DNA of 64,000 nt from contig CM036754.1 of assembly GCA_020796225.1 (NCBI GenBank), forward strand, positions 69,153,940 through 69,217,939, in the 5' to 3' direction. The notes below the pieces were generated by a model. That model did not search any database, had not been told where the DNA came from, and saw only the letters and a program-made list of their open reading frames with translations. The first letter of the stretch is position 1. The number at the start of each line of letters is the position of its first letter. Of the stretch, positions 32,640 through 42,596 are shown piece after piece. A program made the position numbers and the translations under genes. This stretch comes from Arion vulgaris (lineage: Eukaryota; Mollusca; Gastropoda; Stylommatophora; Arionidae).

Positions 32640-33480
32640 TCTCATATAGCGCCACCGGCTTGGAACATCTGGTTCGGACTGTCAAGAAGCACAGCGAAGA
32701 TCATAACCTTTTACTGAATATAAAGAAAACTAAAATTATGTCCACCAACAAAGCAAAGTCTCAACCCAAAATTACCATCAATAATGAAGACATTGAGAAC
32801 GTCACAGATTTGGAATATCTTGGCTCTATAACTACCAACAATGGAGATTGTACGAAAGAAGTTAGAAGAAGACTAGCCATGGCTTTCCAGAGGGTGGTCA
32901 GCATAGAGAAACTATGGCATAACACAAGCAAAGAAACAAAAGTAAGACTTCTGAGAACATGCATATTCCTTGTGGTAACATATGGATGCGAATCGTGGAC
33001 CATAACACAAACATTAAAAACTAAAATTGATGCTTTTGAAACAAGGTGCTATAGAAATGTTCTTAAAACATCATGGACAGAGAAGAGAAGAAACAAAGAC
33101 ATCCTGGACAGAGAGAGAAGAAACAAAGACATCATGGACAGAAGAGAAGAAACAAAGACATCATGGACAGAAGAGAAGAAACAAAGACATCCTACAAGAC
33201 CTGAATATCAAGGAGCATTGACTCATAAATAGCATCAAGTCCCGGAAGATGAAATATTTTGGCCACATTAAACGCCACAGTGGTCTAGAGAGAAAGGTAA
33301 TGGAAAGCATGGTTCCTGGAAAACGAGGCAGGGACGACCAAAACGATGGTGGCAGCAGGACATCAATGAAATCTTGACAATGACGTTAGAAGAGGCCGGA
33401 GAACTTGCAATAGACAAATAGCTTTTCATGCGAGCAGTGATGAATGCGACGATCTGCAAGGGACATGCTACAACCTGAAT
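32640..33480 (+). pseudogene. LINE reverse transcriptase thumb and C-terminus
   Basis: Open for nearly 200 codons: GLEHLVRTVKKHSEDHNLLL, NIKKTKIMSTNKAKSQ, NVTDLEYLGSITTNNGDC, TKEVRRRLAMAFQRV, RLLRTCIFLVVTYGCESWT and IDAFETRCYRNVLKTSWTE. This is the post-YADD region of a non-LTR reverse transcriptase. From 33074 it dissolves into a ~30-bp tandem repeat and then resumes as YFGHIKRHSGLERKVMESM and RGRDDQNDGGSRTS-like C-terminal sequence to 33480. Confidence 0.9.
33074..33193. repeat. 30-bp tandem repeat inside a LINE copy, 4 units
   Basis: Units start at 33074, 33105, 33135 and 33164 (31, 30 and 29 bp) and read TGGACAGA-GAGAAGAAAC plus AAAGACATC. The unit is the LINE's own TSWTE-R-R coding stretch copied in tandem. 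Confidence 0.93.
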
Positions 33481-34091
33481 AGGATCAATTACAGCAACAT
33501 TTTAAAATTAAATTCACTGGATTCACTTCCCTGACGGTTCAATGATGATGGTACACTGGTTTTAGCTGTGAAATAGTTTCTGACTATAACGGCTGTCGGG
33601 TTGACCCAGTGTCAATAAGATATCAGACAGATCTTAGAAATAAAGGTGGGAGGATTATTGACCAGGTCACCAAACATGTGTAGATGCTTAAAAAAAATAT
33701 TCTGGCATAACACCGTGTTCACAAATATACTGAATGGAATCAGCTAGTATATAGCTAACTGAACACGCCATGAAATGTATGAATTTTTTAAACATAACTT
33801 AACCAAACTTAACTTTCCTAACTCGAAAAAAAACAAAAAACGTAAGAATATGAAACTGTTTGCGTTGACCAACGCATTTCTGAATAAATAAACTGTCCAA
33901 ATGTCACGATAAAAAAATGTGGCGTTATCAAGTTTTCCCTGCGACACACAAACAGACAAGAAGTTTTATAATTAAGATAAACGATCTCCGTTGATAAATA
34001 ATATCACAGTTTTCCTGCGCTCATATAGTATAGTATAGTATAGTATAGTCTCTTTCACTGCATTTTATGTGCAAGTGTAGACACTCAAAGT
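33481..34091. other. Unassigned stretch with a short pentamer run
   Basis: No gene. (TATAG)n of five units lies at about 34026-34050. Confidence 0.5.
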
Positions 34092-34226
34092 AATGGTGAT
34101 CAGGAATACCCAAGGATTAAATGTGCAGACAGTTGAATTAATGATCATCAGGGGGTACCCAGACGATGAAATGTGCAGACAGTTGAATTAATGGTGATGG
34201 GGAATACCCAAAGATGAATTGTGCAT
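34092..34226. repeat. 50-bp tandem repeat, about 2.5 units
   Basis: AATGTGCAGACAGTTGAATT recurs exactly 50 bp apart (about 34120 and 34170), with GAATACCCAA[G/A]GAT before it; the third unit is partial. Confidence 0.85.
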
Positions 34227-34639
34227 CAGTGTGTAATGATGATGTGATTAGAAATTGTGATTGTACTAAACTGGAGACTTACTCTAGAAAAAGGCTTTTG
34301 TCCATATACAAGACTAGCTTCACCACCAATGTCAGATTTATAACAGAGAAGATAAAATGAGAAATATCGTTTGTGTATTAATAACGGTTGCTGTTTATAG
34401 GGTATCTGCATTCAGTGCATCCATTAGCGAACATAAGACAGACTTACTACTGACAAGTTAACAGAAATATTTGTAACAATAACTTGCGCATCCTTACGTG
34501 AGCAATCAGATATGAAGTGGTATGGATGTCTAGTGAGTTATACGCATATATGCATGCGCACACATACACACACGTTTGCACACAGTATAACACTGGAACG
34601 AGTGCGAGAGTTAGGAGCTAAGTTTAGACATGCCAGACA
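34227..34639. other. Unassigned stretch
   Basis: Nothing recognised. Confidence 0.45.
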
Positions 34640-34905
34640 GTGTCACCTTCGTGGTAGAGAGAGAGAGAGAATGCAAATCAACTTCTAATGGGTACGGTGA
34701 GCGAATATACTTTGAAATGGCTGCTACAGCTGGGACAGAGCACGCATGGGAATGTCCAATATGATATGACATCGCATAACATAACATAATTTTAAGTGTG
34801 TTCAGCCATCACATCACATAGGTGTCGAGTATCTATCTTTCAACTAAGTGACAATTTTAACAGCAAAATACTTATACAGTATTCCCAGTGCCAATTATAA
34901 TACCC
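34640..34905 (+). repeat. Family M repeat, copy 1
   Basis: Reverse complement of 61435-61690. Shared landmarks: AATCAACTTCTAATGGGTAC, GAGCACGCATGGGAATGTCC, GACATCGCATAACATAAC and ACAGTATTCCCAGTGCCAAT. It contains a short internal (CATAA)n. Confidence 0.8.
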
Positions 34906-34914
34906 TACTTCTTC

Positions 34915-35300
34915 ATGGGAATGCTTGATGTGCCATGACGTCGCATAACTGCACAGACATAACACAACCAACATAACATAACACAACATAACATAACACA
35001 ACATAACATAACACAACATAACATAACACAACATAACACAACAAAACATAACACAACATAACATAACACAACATAACATAACACAACATAACACAACAAA
35101 ACACAACACAACACAACATAACATAACACAACATAACATAACATAACACAACACAACATAACACAACACAACACAACACAACACAACATAACATAACACA
35201 ACATAACATAACATAACATAACACAACACAACATAACACAGCATAACATAACATAATAAAACATAACACAACATAACACAACATAACATAGCACAGAGTA
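34915..35300 (+). repeat. (ACATA/ACACA)n array grown from a second family M copy
   Basis: Begins with the M block ATGGGAATGCTTGATGTGCC and GACGTCGCATAACTG, then about 65 pentamers of AACAT and AACAC in irregular alternation (34968-35295). It opens long Cys/Leu/Val-rich frames on the minus strand that are not genes. Confidence 0.9.
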
Positions 35301-35384
35301 TAACTCTGGCTAGTGAAATCATGCACAGCTTAGAGCGAGTACTGAAATATGTGTATGCTGGTATGGATCATTTTTATAGCACCT

Positions 35385-35735
35385 TCAGAACAGTACTTAG
35401 AATAACATGGACAGAGAAAAGTACACATGCTTCTGTTCCGCAACAGCTTGATATTAAAGTGAGTTGGCTATTAAAGAGCATACGATCAAGGAAAATTAAA
35501 TATTTCGAACACATCAAACGACATGAGTGCCTCGAGAAGATAATTTTGGAGGGAATGGTGTCTGGAAGAAGAATGAGAGGAAGACCTAGAAGATGATGGG
35601 TGCAAGATGTCATTGACGATCTGAAAATGACTGCTGCTGACGCCGGTGAACTTGCACAGAACACATAGTTTTTCATGACTTCTGTCATGGGAGTCAAGTT
35701 CAGGAAGCGACAGGCTACTTGATGATGATCATCCA
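35385..35735 (+). pseudogene. LINE C-terminal fragment with GAT tail
   Basis: TWTEKSTHASVPQQLDIKVS, WLLKSIRSRKIKYFEHIKRH, ECLEKIILEGMVSGRRMRGR, then a stop within the basic patch and VIDDLKMTAADAGELAQNT-like residues to TACTTGATGATGATC. Same subfamily as 10350 and 31503. Confidence 0.85.
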
Positions 35736-35900
35736 CAGATAAAAAAAAATGTTAGTCAGATAGCTATAGTCTACAGACAACAGAGAGTACAGTTATGATA
35801 TGAATAGTTGTATAATGAGAAATAAATGAGAGAGAGATAAATGCTGACAAATGGATAGGGAAAGATACAACAAGGAAAAGATGAACGATACTTTACAGTT

Positions 35901-36362
35901 TTTCTTCTTCTTCTTTGCGTTCGTTCTTTACGACCACAAAGTGGGTTCCAATCCGGACCACGGCCTCGTTCACGAGTGCAGTTTTTCCAGAGACCCAGAT
36001 TGTGCTGGAGCTACGGAGTTCGTGCTGTGCAATACTCTGCAGGTGGCGTGCCATTTCTCGGAGAGGACCGAGTCATGTGGGTAAACCGTGCAATAAGTCA
36101 ATCCTTCGGCTTTAAAACCCATTTTATACCTCTTTACGATCAATTTTAATCACTCTTTGTGAAATGTTTGATCTTTGCCAAGAACATGTATACGTTGCAC
36201 ATTGGTTTGGTAGGCCCCTAAACGCATAGACTTCTACACGTTTAGGACATGTGCATCCGATTTCATCCAAACCTCCTTAGTCTCCTCTTACGACATGCGT
36301 GGCAGATAACAGTGGTTGTATTCGTTACACCCCAAATTTGGGCCCCGGTAACCACTCGGGCG
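35901..36362 (-). mobile_element. SINE-A split by a nested family C element
   Basis: The reversed A tail (TTCTTCTTCTTTGCGTTCG, to 35936) and the rest of A (CAATTTTAATCACTCTTTG to GTAACCACTCGGGCG, 36143-36362) are separated by a 195-bp family C insert. The joint CTTTACGACCA (35926-35936) is duplicated as CTTTACGATCA (36132-36142). Confidence 0.9.
35937..36131 (-). mobile_element. Family C element nested in SINE-A, 11-bp TSD
   Basis: Plus-strand landmarks AGCTACGGAGTTCGTGCTG, AGGTGGCGTGCCATTTCTC, GAGGACCGAGTCATGTGGG and CCTTCGGCTTTAAAACCC are the reverse complement of the family at 1590-1990. The TSD (10 of 11) shows family C is a mobile unit of about 195 bp. Its mechanism is unknown. Confidence 0.85.
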
Positions 36363-36689
36363 ACTTCACAGTTGAACATTATACTAATGTAACGTATTAG
36401 GATCAAACTAACTTGACTTACACACTAAACTCAGAATATATCAAAGTAACATTCTTGTAAAAATTGATTAATTGATATGGCTATCATTATTGCACTACTG
36501 TGAATAACTATACGTGTTCCAATCTCTTTCTTACACAGGAAAATGGCAGCTACTGTACACAAAGTCCGTAGCACTGACACGGATTATCGGTGTGTTATTG
36601 AAGGTGTACACCAAATTTAGATATATTGTTATTTTAATCTTTTTAAATGAATTTTGACCAGGCTACGGCTTTGCTGCCTACTCTCATCG
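36363..36689. other. Unassigned stretch
   Basis: Nothing recognised. Confidence 0.45.
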
Positions 36690-36908
36690 ATCCTCCATCT
36701 GTCAAGGGTGTTTTAGTGCTCACTTTAATACAAGACCTACGGTGGGGACCTTCGTCGGTGCTACGGAGTTTATGCACTGCAGCTGAGCTCTTCCTGTGTG
36801 AGAAAGAGATCGAAGAACACATGGTTATTCACTGAAGTTTAAATGATAATGGTTCAATCAATCAATCGTACAAGACCTACGTTTTATCGTCTATCTCCGA
36901 TAAGGTAA
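36690..36908 (+). repeat. Family N repeat followed by a family I fragment
   Basis: 36740-36870 (GTCGGTGCTACGGAGTTTAT, GAGAAAGAGATCGAAGAACA, TCAATCAATCAATCG) matches 60500-60625. 36870-36908 (ACGTTTTATCGTCTATCTCC) is the start of family I, which may resume at 37618. Confidence 0.6.
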
Positions 36909-36911
36909 TAG

Positions 36912-36913
<2 letters not shown>

Positions 36914-36993
<80 letters not shown>

Positions 36994-37065
36994 AGTGGGT
37001 AGTAGTAGTAGTAGTAGTAGTAGTAGTGTAGTAGTAGTTGAGCAGTAGTAGTAGAGTAGTAATAG
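36914..37065. repeat. (GTA)n microsatellite
   Basis: About 45 GTA units with a few interruptions (GAGTGG, GTGTAG, TTGAGC). Open poly-Leu and poly-Tyr frames on the minus strand are repeat effects. Confidence 0.97.
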
Positions 37066-37372
37066 TAGCTCCATTTCAACTCCCCAGCAAACAAGGTGTC
37101 CCATAATTGGCTCGTTCCTGTGCCAGCGAACACCACTCACAATGCTCATCATTGTCTCATGTTGACCCGTGTAGAGAATATAAGTCTCGATACAAACCCG
37201 CAGCTTGCATTAAATGCCGAAGGAACCGCTAAGGTGCCTCAACCACAGTCCGCCACTTGAGTTTGCAGTTCACACCGAAGGGAACAGCCGTAACTATAAA
37301 GCAAATCAGTCTGCACAGGCATTACTAAATAGGAAATACGCTGGATCACCGAGGATTAGCTGTCTACCATTT
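37066..37372. other. Unassigned stretch
   Basis: Nothing recognised. Confidence 0.4.
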
Positions 37373-37385
37373 TCTGAATATGAAT

Positions 37386-37604
37386 TTTTTTTTTTTTTTT
37401 TTTTTTTCCGATCCAGAAGCACTTGAGCTTTTCAGCTCTTCGGCTCGGTGTCATGGACATCGTAACCCTTCGGTTCGGTGCCACGAACACCGTAAATCTG
37501 GGGAATCTGTGGCTTTTTCTGCCATCCCGCGGAATTGAACCCGCACACACAGAGGGATAGTCACCGGTAGTCCAACGCGCTACGAACACGCTGGGCAGAC
37601 CGGC
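37386..37604 (-). mobile_element. SINE-D, full length, 13-bp TSD
   Basis: Perfect TSD TCTGAATATGAAT at 37373-37385 and 37605-37617. The minus strand runs from GCCGGTCTGCCCAGCGTG (tRNA-like head), with B-box-like GGGTTCAATTCC, to AGCTCAAGTGCTTCTGG, ending in a 20-plus poly(A). This copy defines family D. Confidence 0.96.
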
Positions 37605-37617
37605 TCTGAATATGAAT

Positions 37618-37740
37618 AGAAACTTGATCTCACCTACATTAAGATCAGGGATCACTGGAACGAAACATCTTGATCGCTCCACGCGGGAAAGATCCAAGCA
37701 CCTTACCTCAACGCTACAGAAACCGCCCTCTCGTAAAATA
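37618..37740 (+). repeat. Family I fragment
   Basis: GATCTCACCTACATTAAGAT, CAGGGATCACTGGAACG and GCTCCACGCGGGAAAG resemble family I interior. Confidence 0.5.
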
Positions 37741-37794
37741 TCGTATAAGTTATACATAAATTAGAAAACTTTCAAAATAAATAATTATTTAGAA

Positions 37795-38117
37795 GAAGAA
37801 AGTAGGTACCAACATCAGAAAAGACAGTCACCAACATCAGTATAAGAAAGAAAGTTGACACAGAACCTTGCTTGAATTACTTTGAGAAACAAAGAATGAA
37901 GTGGTTAGGCCACTTAATAAGAATGCATCCAAACTCCACATTGTATAATTCTTATTGTCAATGACATCTTCAATAAGATCGTCAATGACATCTTCTACAA
38001 CAGAACATCAGGAAAGAAGGCGAGAGGAAGACCATGAAAAGATGGTTAGATGGCATAGCAGAATACTGTCAAAGAGCAAAAATAACAATCTGTCACCGCA
38101 AAGAAACGATAACACGA
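37795..38117 (+). pseudogene. LINE C-terminal fragment feeding into a minisatellite
   Basis: Contains YFEKQRMKWLGHLIRMHPN, then KARGRP and KRWLDGIAEYCQRAKIT, ICHRKETITRHWATIRSS: the end of a non-LTR RT with several breaks. Its last codons (CGACACTGGGCAACAATCC) are the unit that expands at 38118-38335. Confidence 0.8.
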
Positions 38118-38335
38118 CACTGGGCAACAATCCGTAGCAGTTGACGACACTGGCAAAACCCGTAGCAGTGTGACGACATGGGCAACAACCGGTAGCAGTG
38201 TGACGACACTGGGCAACAACCCGGTAGCAGTGTGACGACACTGGGCAACAACCCGGTAGCAGTGTGACGACACTGGGCAACAACCCGGTAGTAGTGTGAC
38301 GACACTGGGCAACAACCCGGTAGCAGTGTGACGAC
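38118..38335. repeat. 32-bp minisatellite derived from a LINE 3' end
   Basis: Units GTGTGACGACACTGGG plus CAACAACCCGGTAGCA start at 38168, 38198, 38230, 38262, 38294 and 38326. Degraded first units merge into the LINE C-terminus. The array is followed by AAAAGAAGAAGAAGAA, a typical retroposon tail. Confidence 0.93.
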
Positions 38336-38599
38336 AAAAGAAGAAGAAGAAATCACATATAATTAGATAACAAATGAAACTAATTCCACAATGATCATCG
38401 CAGCCACTATCGTAGAAGGAGATGATGGTTTGGACATGTGCGTAGAATATCACTATGCACTTAGACAAAACTAGGTCTTTGATTGTCCTTTATCGGACCA
38501 TATATTTCACCTCGATACTGCAAGAGTACAAGAGGAACGGCATGAGAATATGAGACGCTACGCAATGCGGTATTATAGTTATTAACATGATGTTCTGTT

Positions 38600-38870
38600 G
38601 TTATTAGTAGCTTGTCCTGAGCAGAACTTTGTCACTCCTCAACAGTCCTCCGGAGACTTCTCTCTCTCTCATAGGCCAGATGTTCTGCCTCTGCAGCCGT
38701 CATGTTCAGACCATCAGTTACATCCTGAATCCATCTTCTCATGGTCTTCCTCTTCTTCTCTTTGCAGGTATGCTTCCTTCCATGATGGTCTTCTAAAGCC
38801 CTTCATTTCTTTTTATATGTCCAAAATATCTCAATTTTCTCTTTCTATTTGTAGCATCAGCCAGTCTTCT
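38600..38870 (-). pseudogene. LINE C-terminal fragment
   Basis: Plus-strand landmarks GAGCAGAACTTTGTCAC, CTCATAGGCCAGATGTTC, ACCATCAGTTACATCCTGAA and CTTCCATGATGGTCTTCT are the reverse of 3588-3830 (AYERE, GLNMTAA, RRRWIQD, LEKTIMEG). Frames are broken. Confidence 0.75.
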
Positions 38871-38904
38871 TTGATTGTGAGTTCTCTTTGTATAGATTAA
38901 TGAA

Positions 38905-38990
38905 ATGATTGAGGATGGCAGTGGGTACCAGGAAAGATAGACTACGAAATGAGGACATCAGAAGCAGAGTGGGCATAACTCATGCACCGG
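38905..38990 (+). pseudogene. Short LINE fragment
   Basis: One frame gives MAVGTRKDRLRNEDIRSRVG then ITHAP, matching 6300-6600 on the other strand. Confidence 0.7.
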
Positions 38991-39784
38991 GGCAAAAGGC
39001 GCAATTCTAGGGACAACGTCACGCCAGGATTAGTGAGCTGGCACTATTCAAGATTACTCCCCATCTCCACGTGGTGACCCTGGAAACAGACAGTGGTTCC
39101 TCTCTGGCTAAGCTGGTAGGGATCGAAGGAGAGCTACAGGTAGTGGTAGTGCTGCAGGCACGGAAACGTAATACCGGTCCAAAACCCTGAATAAAATGCA
39201 CGCATATCCTGGCCGATGTCGTGAAAAGTTTCCCATATAGTTGTTGAAACTTGTTGTTGAAACTTGTTGTTGAAACTTGTTGTTGAAACGTAAGAAATAG
39301 TATCGAACTAGTCGTTTGTGAACGAATGCCAATTTCCCCGGAGTAAATGGCCGCACTAAAATTGCCAGTTGTGTGACACGAATCCATGAGAACGATGTGT
39401 AACAAATAATGGGTCGCACCACAATTTGCCAGCTCTGGACAAGTGCCTCTGAGAACGCTTTAACGCATCATGACGACACAAGGGAAGATTGCAGTAAACT
39501 CCTATCGGAGGTCAAGCGTCGATCTATCTATTGGGTAAATTTGATTGAGCACAAATTCTAAAGTACGTTCTGGTACCTAACGAAACTCCGCGCCCCCACC
39601 TCCACCCTAAGTCAACCGGGCAAGGTACTGTTGCAAATAAAAACTAACATCCCCGGAAGCACTGCTGCGGTGATAGTGGCGAGCGCAAAATTTTCAGTTG
39701 CGTTGACAGCGCCGTTTGAAACGCCATCTAAATTATCTATGTGCAGCCCCAGCCCAGTGTTTTCAATGGACAAAGCGTCGGCGT
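38991..39784. other. Mostly unassigned; small 13-bp repeat
   Basis: Four copies of AAACTTGTTGTTG lie at 39239-39290. The rest shows no gene or family repeat. Confidence 0.5.
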
Positions 39785-40065
39785 CCCAGATTCATCATCA
39801 AGTTGCTTGTCCCTTCTGGAACTTGGCTCCATGACAGCAGTCATGAAAATTTCTCTGTTCTGTGCAAGTTGACGGCGTCAGCAGCAGTGAAAATGTCTCT
39901 GTTCTGTGCAAGTTGACGGCGTCAGCAGCAGTGAAAATGTCTCTGTTCTGTGCAAGTTGACGGCGTCAGCAGCAGTCATTCTTAGATCGTCAATGACATC
40001 TTGCACTCATTGTCTTCTAGGTCATCCTCTCATTCATCTTCCAGGCACCATTCCCTCCAAAAGAT
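39785..40065 (-). pseudogene. LINE C-terminal fragment with internal triplication
   Basis: Reversed, it matches 31503-31735 (GRPRR region near 40010-40040, AADAVNLHRTE-type residues, and SWSQVPEGTSNLMMN at the left). A 44-bp segment is present three times within it. Confidence 0.78.
39845..39976. repeat. 44-bp tandem triplication inside a LINE copy
   Basis: Units start at 39845, 39889 and 39933: GAAAATGTCTCTGTTCTGTG plus CAAGTTGACGGCGTCAGCAG and CAGT. Units 2 and 3 are identical. Confidence 0.96.
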
Positions 40066-40084
40066 TAGATTACCACTTATCATA

Positions 40085-40140
40085 TTACAATTATTATTAT
40101 TATTATTATTGTTACTATTATTAATAGTAGTAGTATTAGT
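40085..40140. repeat. (ATT)n-like simple repeat
   Basis: Imperfect ATT/AGT triplets. Confidence 0.85.
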
Positions 40141-40144
40141 TTTA

Positions 40145-40560
40145 ACACTATTACTATCTCTTTAGCCTGTTACACCCTTGGCGTTTAGGGCAGCAACAAA
40201 CGTACACCATTCTTCCCTGTTCATGGCCTTCCTCTGTATTGTGTTCCAGCTATGATTCCTTTCCTTCAGTTCTTGCTCTATCGTTCTCCTCCAGGTCGTC
40301 TTGGGTCTTCCACGCTTTCGCCTACCCTCTAGAGTCTATCTCAGTGCAGTTTTCGTGTCGGAGCCAGTCTCCATGCGCATAACATGTCCAATCCATCTCC
40401 AGCGTCGTCTTCGGATGATAGTGCCCATATTCTCTTGTTGGCATCGTGCAAGCAATTCTTGGTTCGAGATAGTAGTCGGCCAGTACACGCGTAAGATTTT
40501 TCACAGACAAGTTGTATGAAAGGTGGAGAGTCTGGACATATCCTGTTCTGTCATTCTCCA
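40145..40560 (-). pseudogene. LINE C-terminal fragment
   Basis: The minus strand reads YNLSVKNLTRVLADYYLEPR, HYHPKTTLEMDWTCYAHG and, after a shift, RKRGRPKTTWRRTIEQEL, KERNHSWNTIQRKAMNREEW and CTFVAALNAKGVTG. Related to 51640-52030. Confidence 0.82.
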
Positions 40561-42595
40561 CTATTACTATAAAATACTATAACAATACTAATACTATAAA
40601 ATACCGTTTAACAACTCATGTCAACAGTCCAATGCGAATTGTAGCAAAACCATCAATTCCACAGTAGTGAAACTTGGCACCCAACCTTAGAATTATACCG
40701 ACGCAAATATCTGATGGAAGAAATTGCTATAGAAAACCTGGATTTTGTAATATAACGGTATCCTTTGATGTTGGCGGCATATTTGGCTAGTCTGAAGCAA
40801 AATTTTAGTTTTTACAGTAAACGCACCATTATGACATTTGATGACAAGCCTCATGCAAAGGCGTATCATCTCAGCTTATACATGGGAGCCAATGTTGGTA
40901 CTTGTATTAGAGTCATGAAATAAACAAGAACTGTAGACTTAGTTGTATTATTGTTTTTAAATATTTTACATTACAGTTAAAGATAGCTGCCATGTCATAA
41001 TGCCATCCCCATTTCACGTCCAGGCTTGGGACTTGCAATGGCGGAGCTACTTGGAGACGTTCTTTTCAAATTGCTACTTCTTTGTCGGTACAATGTGTGT
41101 GTGTTAACATATGTGGTAGGGAGGTATCACTATAATAAAATAGCTACTTTCTCTGGTTCTTGTATACTGTAGTACAGATGACCCATATGTGCCTCTTTGT
41201 GGAAATGCGCGTATAGCATTAATGTTACTTTTTGCATTGTAACTTCAAACTCATTAGAAATTTTATATCAATATCTGTTTTGAGAAGTCAACAATATGAC
41301 CCAATAGCCTCACACTAATTTCTGTATACGCTTTTAACAAAGTCCGTCTCGCACTATGACGTCATTACCACGTTCCATCCCGAGTCGATTTGGTGTACGG
41401 GACATGCAAGAATTATTTAAAATAAAACACGGATTTCGTCCTGAATGTTGCTATTTTTGTCATCAATGTATTAAATGGCCGTAAAATTAATTTTCTCCAA
41501 CCAAGCCAACAAACGTGTTTAATATATAGCACAAAGAAGGAAACTTCTAGATAGTATGATTGTTTGATTGGCAAAAAATATTTTGTAGCGTCGGGAACAT
41601 GTGTAGTTCACATGCAAGTTTTCACGTTATTTAATCAAATAGTTACAAAGATACACATTTTTATCTGTGGGCATGACAGTTGAACGGACTATAGTAGTAG
41701 TAGTAGTTGTTGTTTTAATGCAACTGTCACATGGCACCTGCACCTAGCAGCTATCAGTCAGATGGACCGTAATATATCAACACGCTGGAAATGAGTATTT
41801 TAGGGGACCGCACAGAAAGTCCCTACACCAAGCTATCCAACAGTAGTAGATCAACCAATATTTTCTCAATGCTAATTTCAGGACTGATACAGAACGAGTA
41901 TCCATCGTTGGCGTGTGAGCCAAGCGGTCGTACGCACTTCACAAACCGCTCACTAGCAGAGGTCTTTAATCGCGTTACACTCCTGCCATTTAATAGAAAT
42001 GAAAAGTGAGTGGAATAAGAAGATGGATACGATTGATCAATAGAGAATGGTGAGGCGTCCAGGCGGAGAACGAGGAAGTATGAATGATTGACTGTGTATA
42101 CCTCACTCACATGACGATAGTTTTCTAAATCAGTGCGCGTGTCGGCAGCCACTTTAAAGAAAATGTGACGTATATGATAATAAAGTGTCACACATAATGA
42201 AGTAAATTGTTTTCTTTTAATATGTGCAATAGTTTACATATACAATATTGCAACAATTGTGTTTAAATAATCTACATTTTTTCTTATATTGAATTCATTG
42301 AACTCGTGACGAATTTTTCGAGTGGCTGGAAATTTCTGGCTCTTGTTGAAGACAGAATGGTTAGAAACGTTGACTATACTTTATTCCGGTAAATATCAAA
42401 AACTGTTTTACTTTAGTTTAGCTAGTTTTCTCAATTATTATAACACAACTTTTTTCCCGAAGTTATTGAATTATAATAATGTTTACTTTGGAAATTACTT
42501 ATATATTATTTGTCTTACTTTGGAAAATATTGATGGATAACATTTTCCTACTTAAGAAGTTATTGCAATATACTGTTATATACTTTGGAAATATT
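40561..42595. other. Unassigned stretch, about 2 kb
   Basis: The longest stretch without a recognised repeat. Short frames (for example on both strands near 41800-42190) have no family features. A short AGTAGTAGTAGTAG lies near 41693. Confidence 0.5.
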
Positions 42596-42596
42596 T

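Noticed and set aside
34840..35326. Cys/Leu/Val-rich proteins on the minus strand
   Set aside because: Pentanucleotide array; all three frames open with related residues.
41791..42191. Opposed ORFs of 72 and 122 codons
   Set aside because: No family similarity that I can see and overlapping on opposite strands; insufficient evidence.
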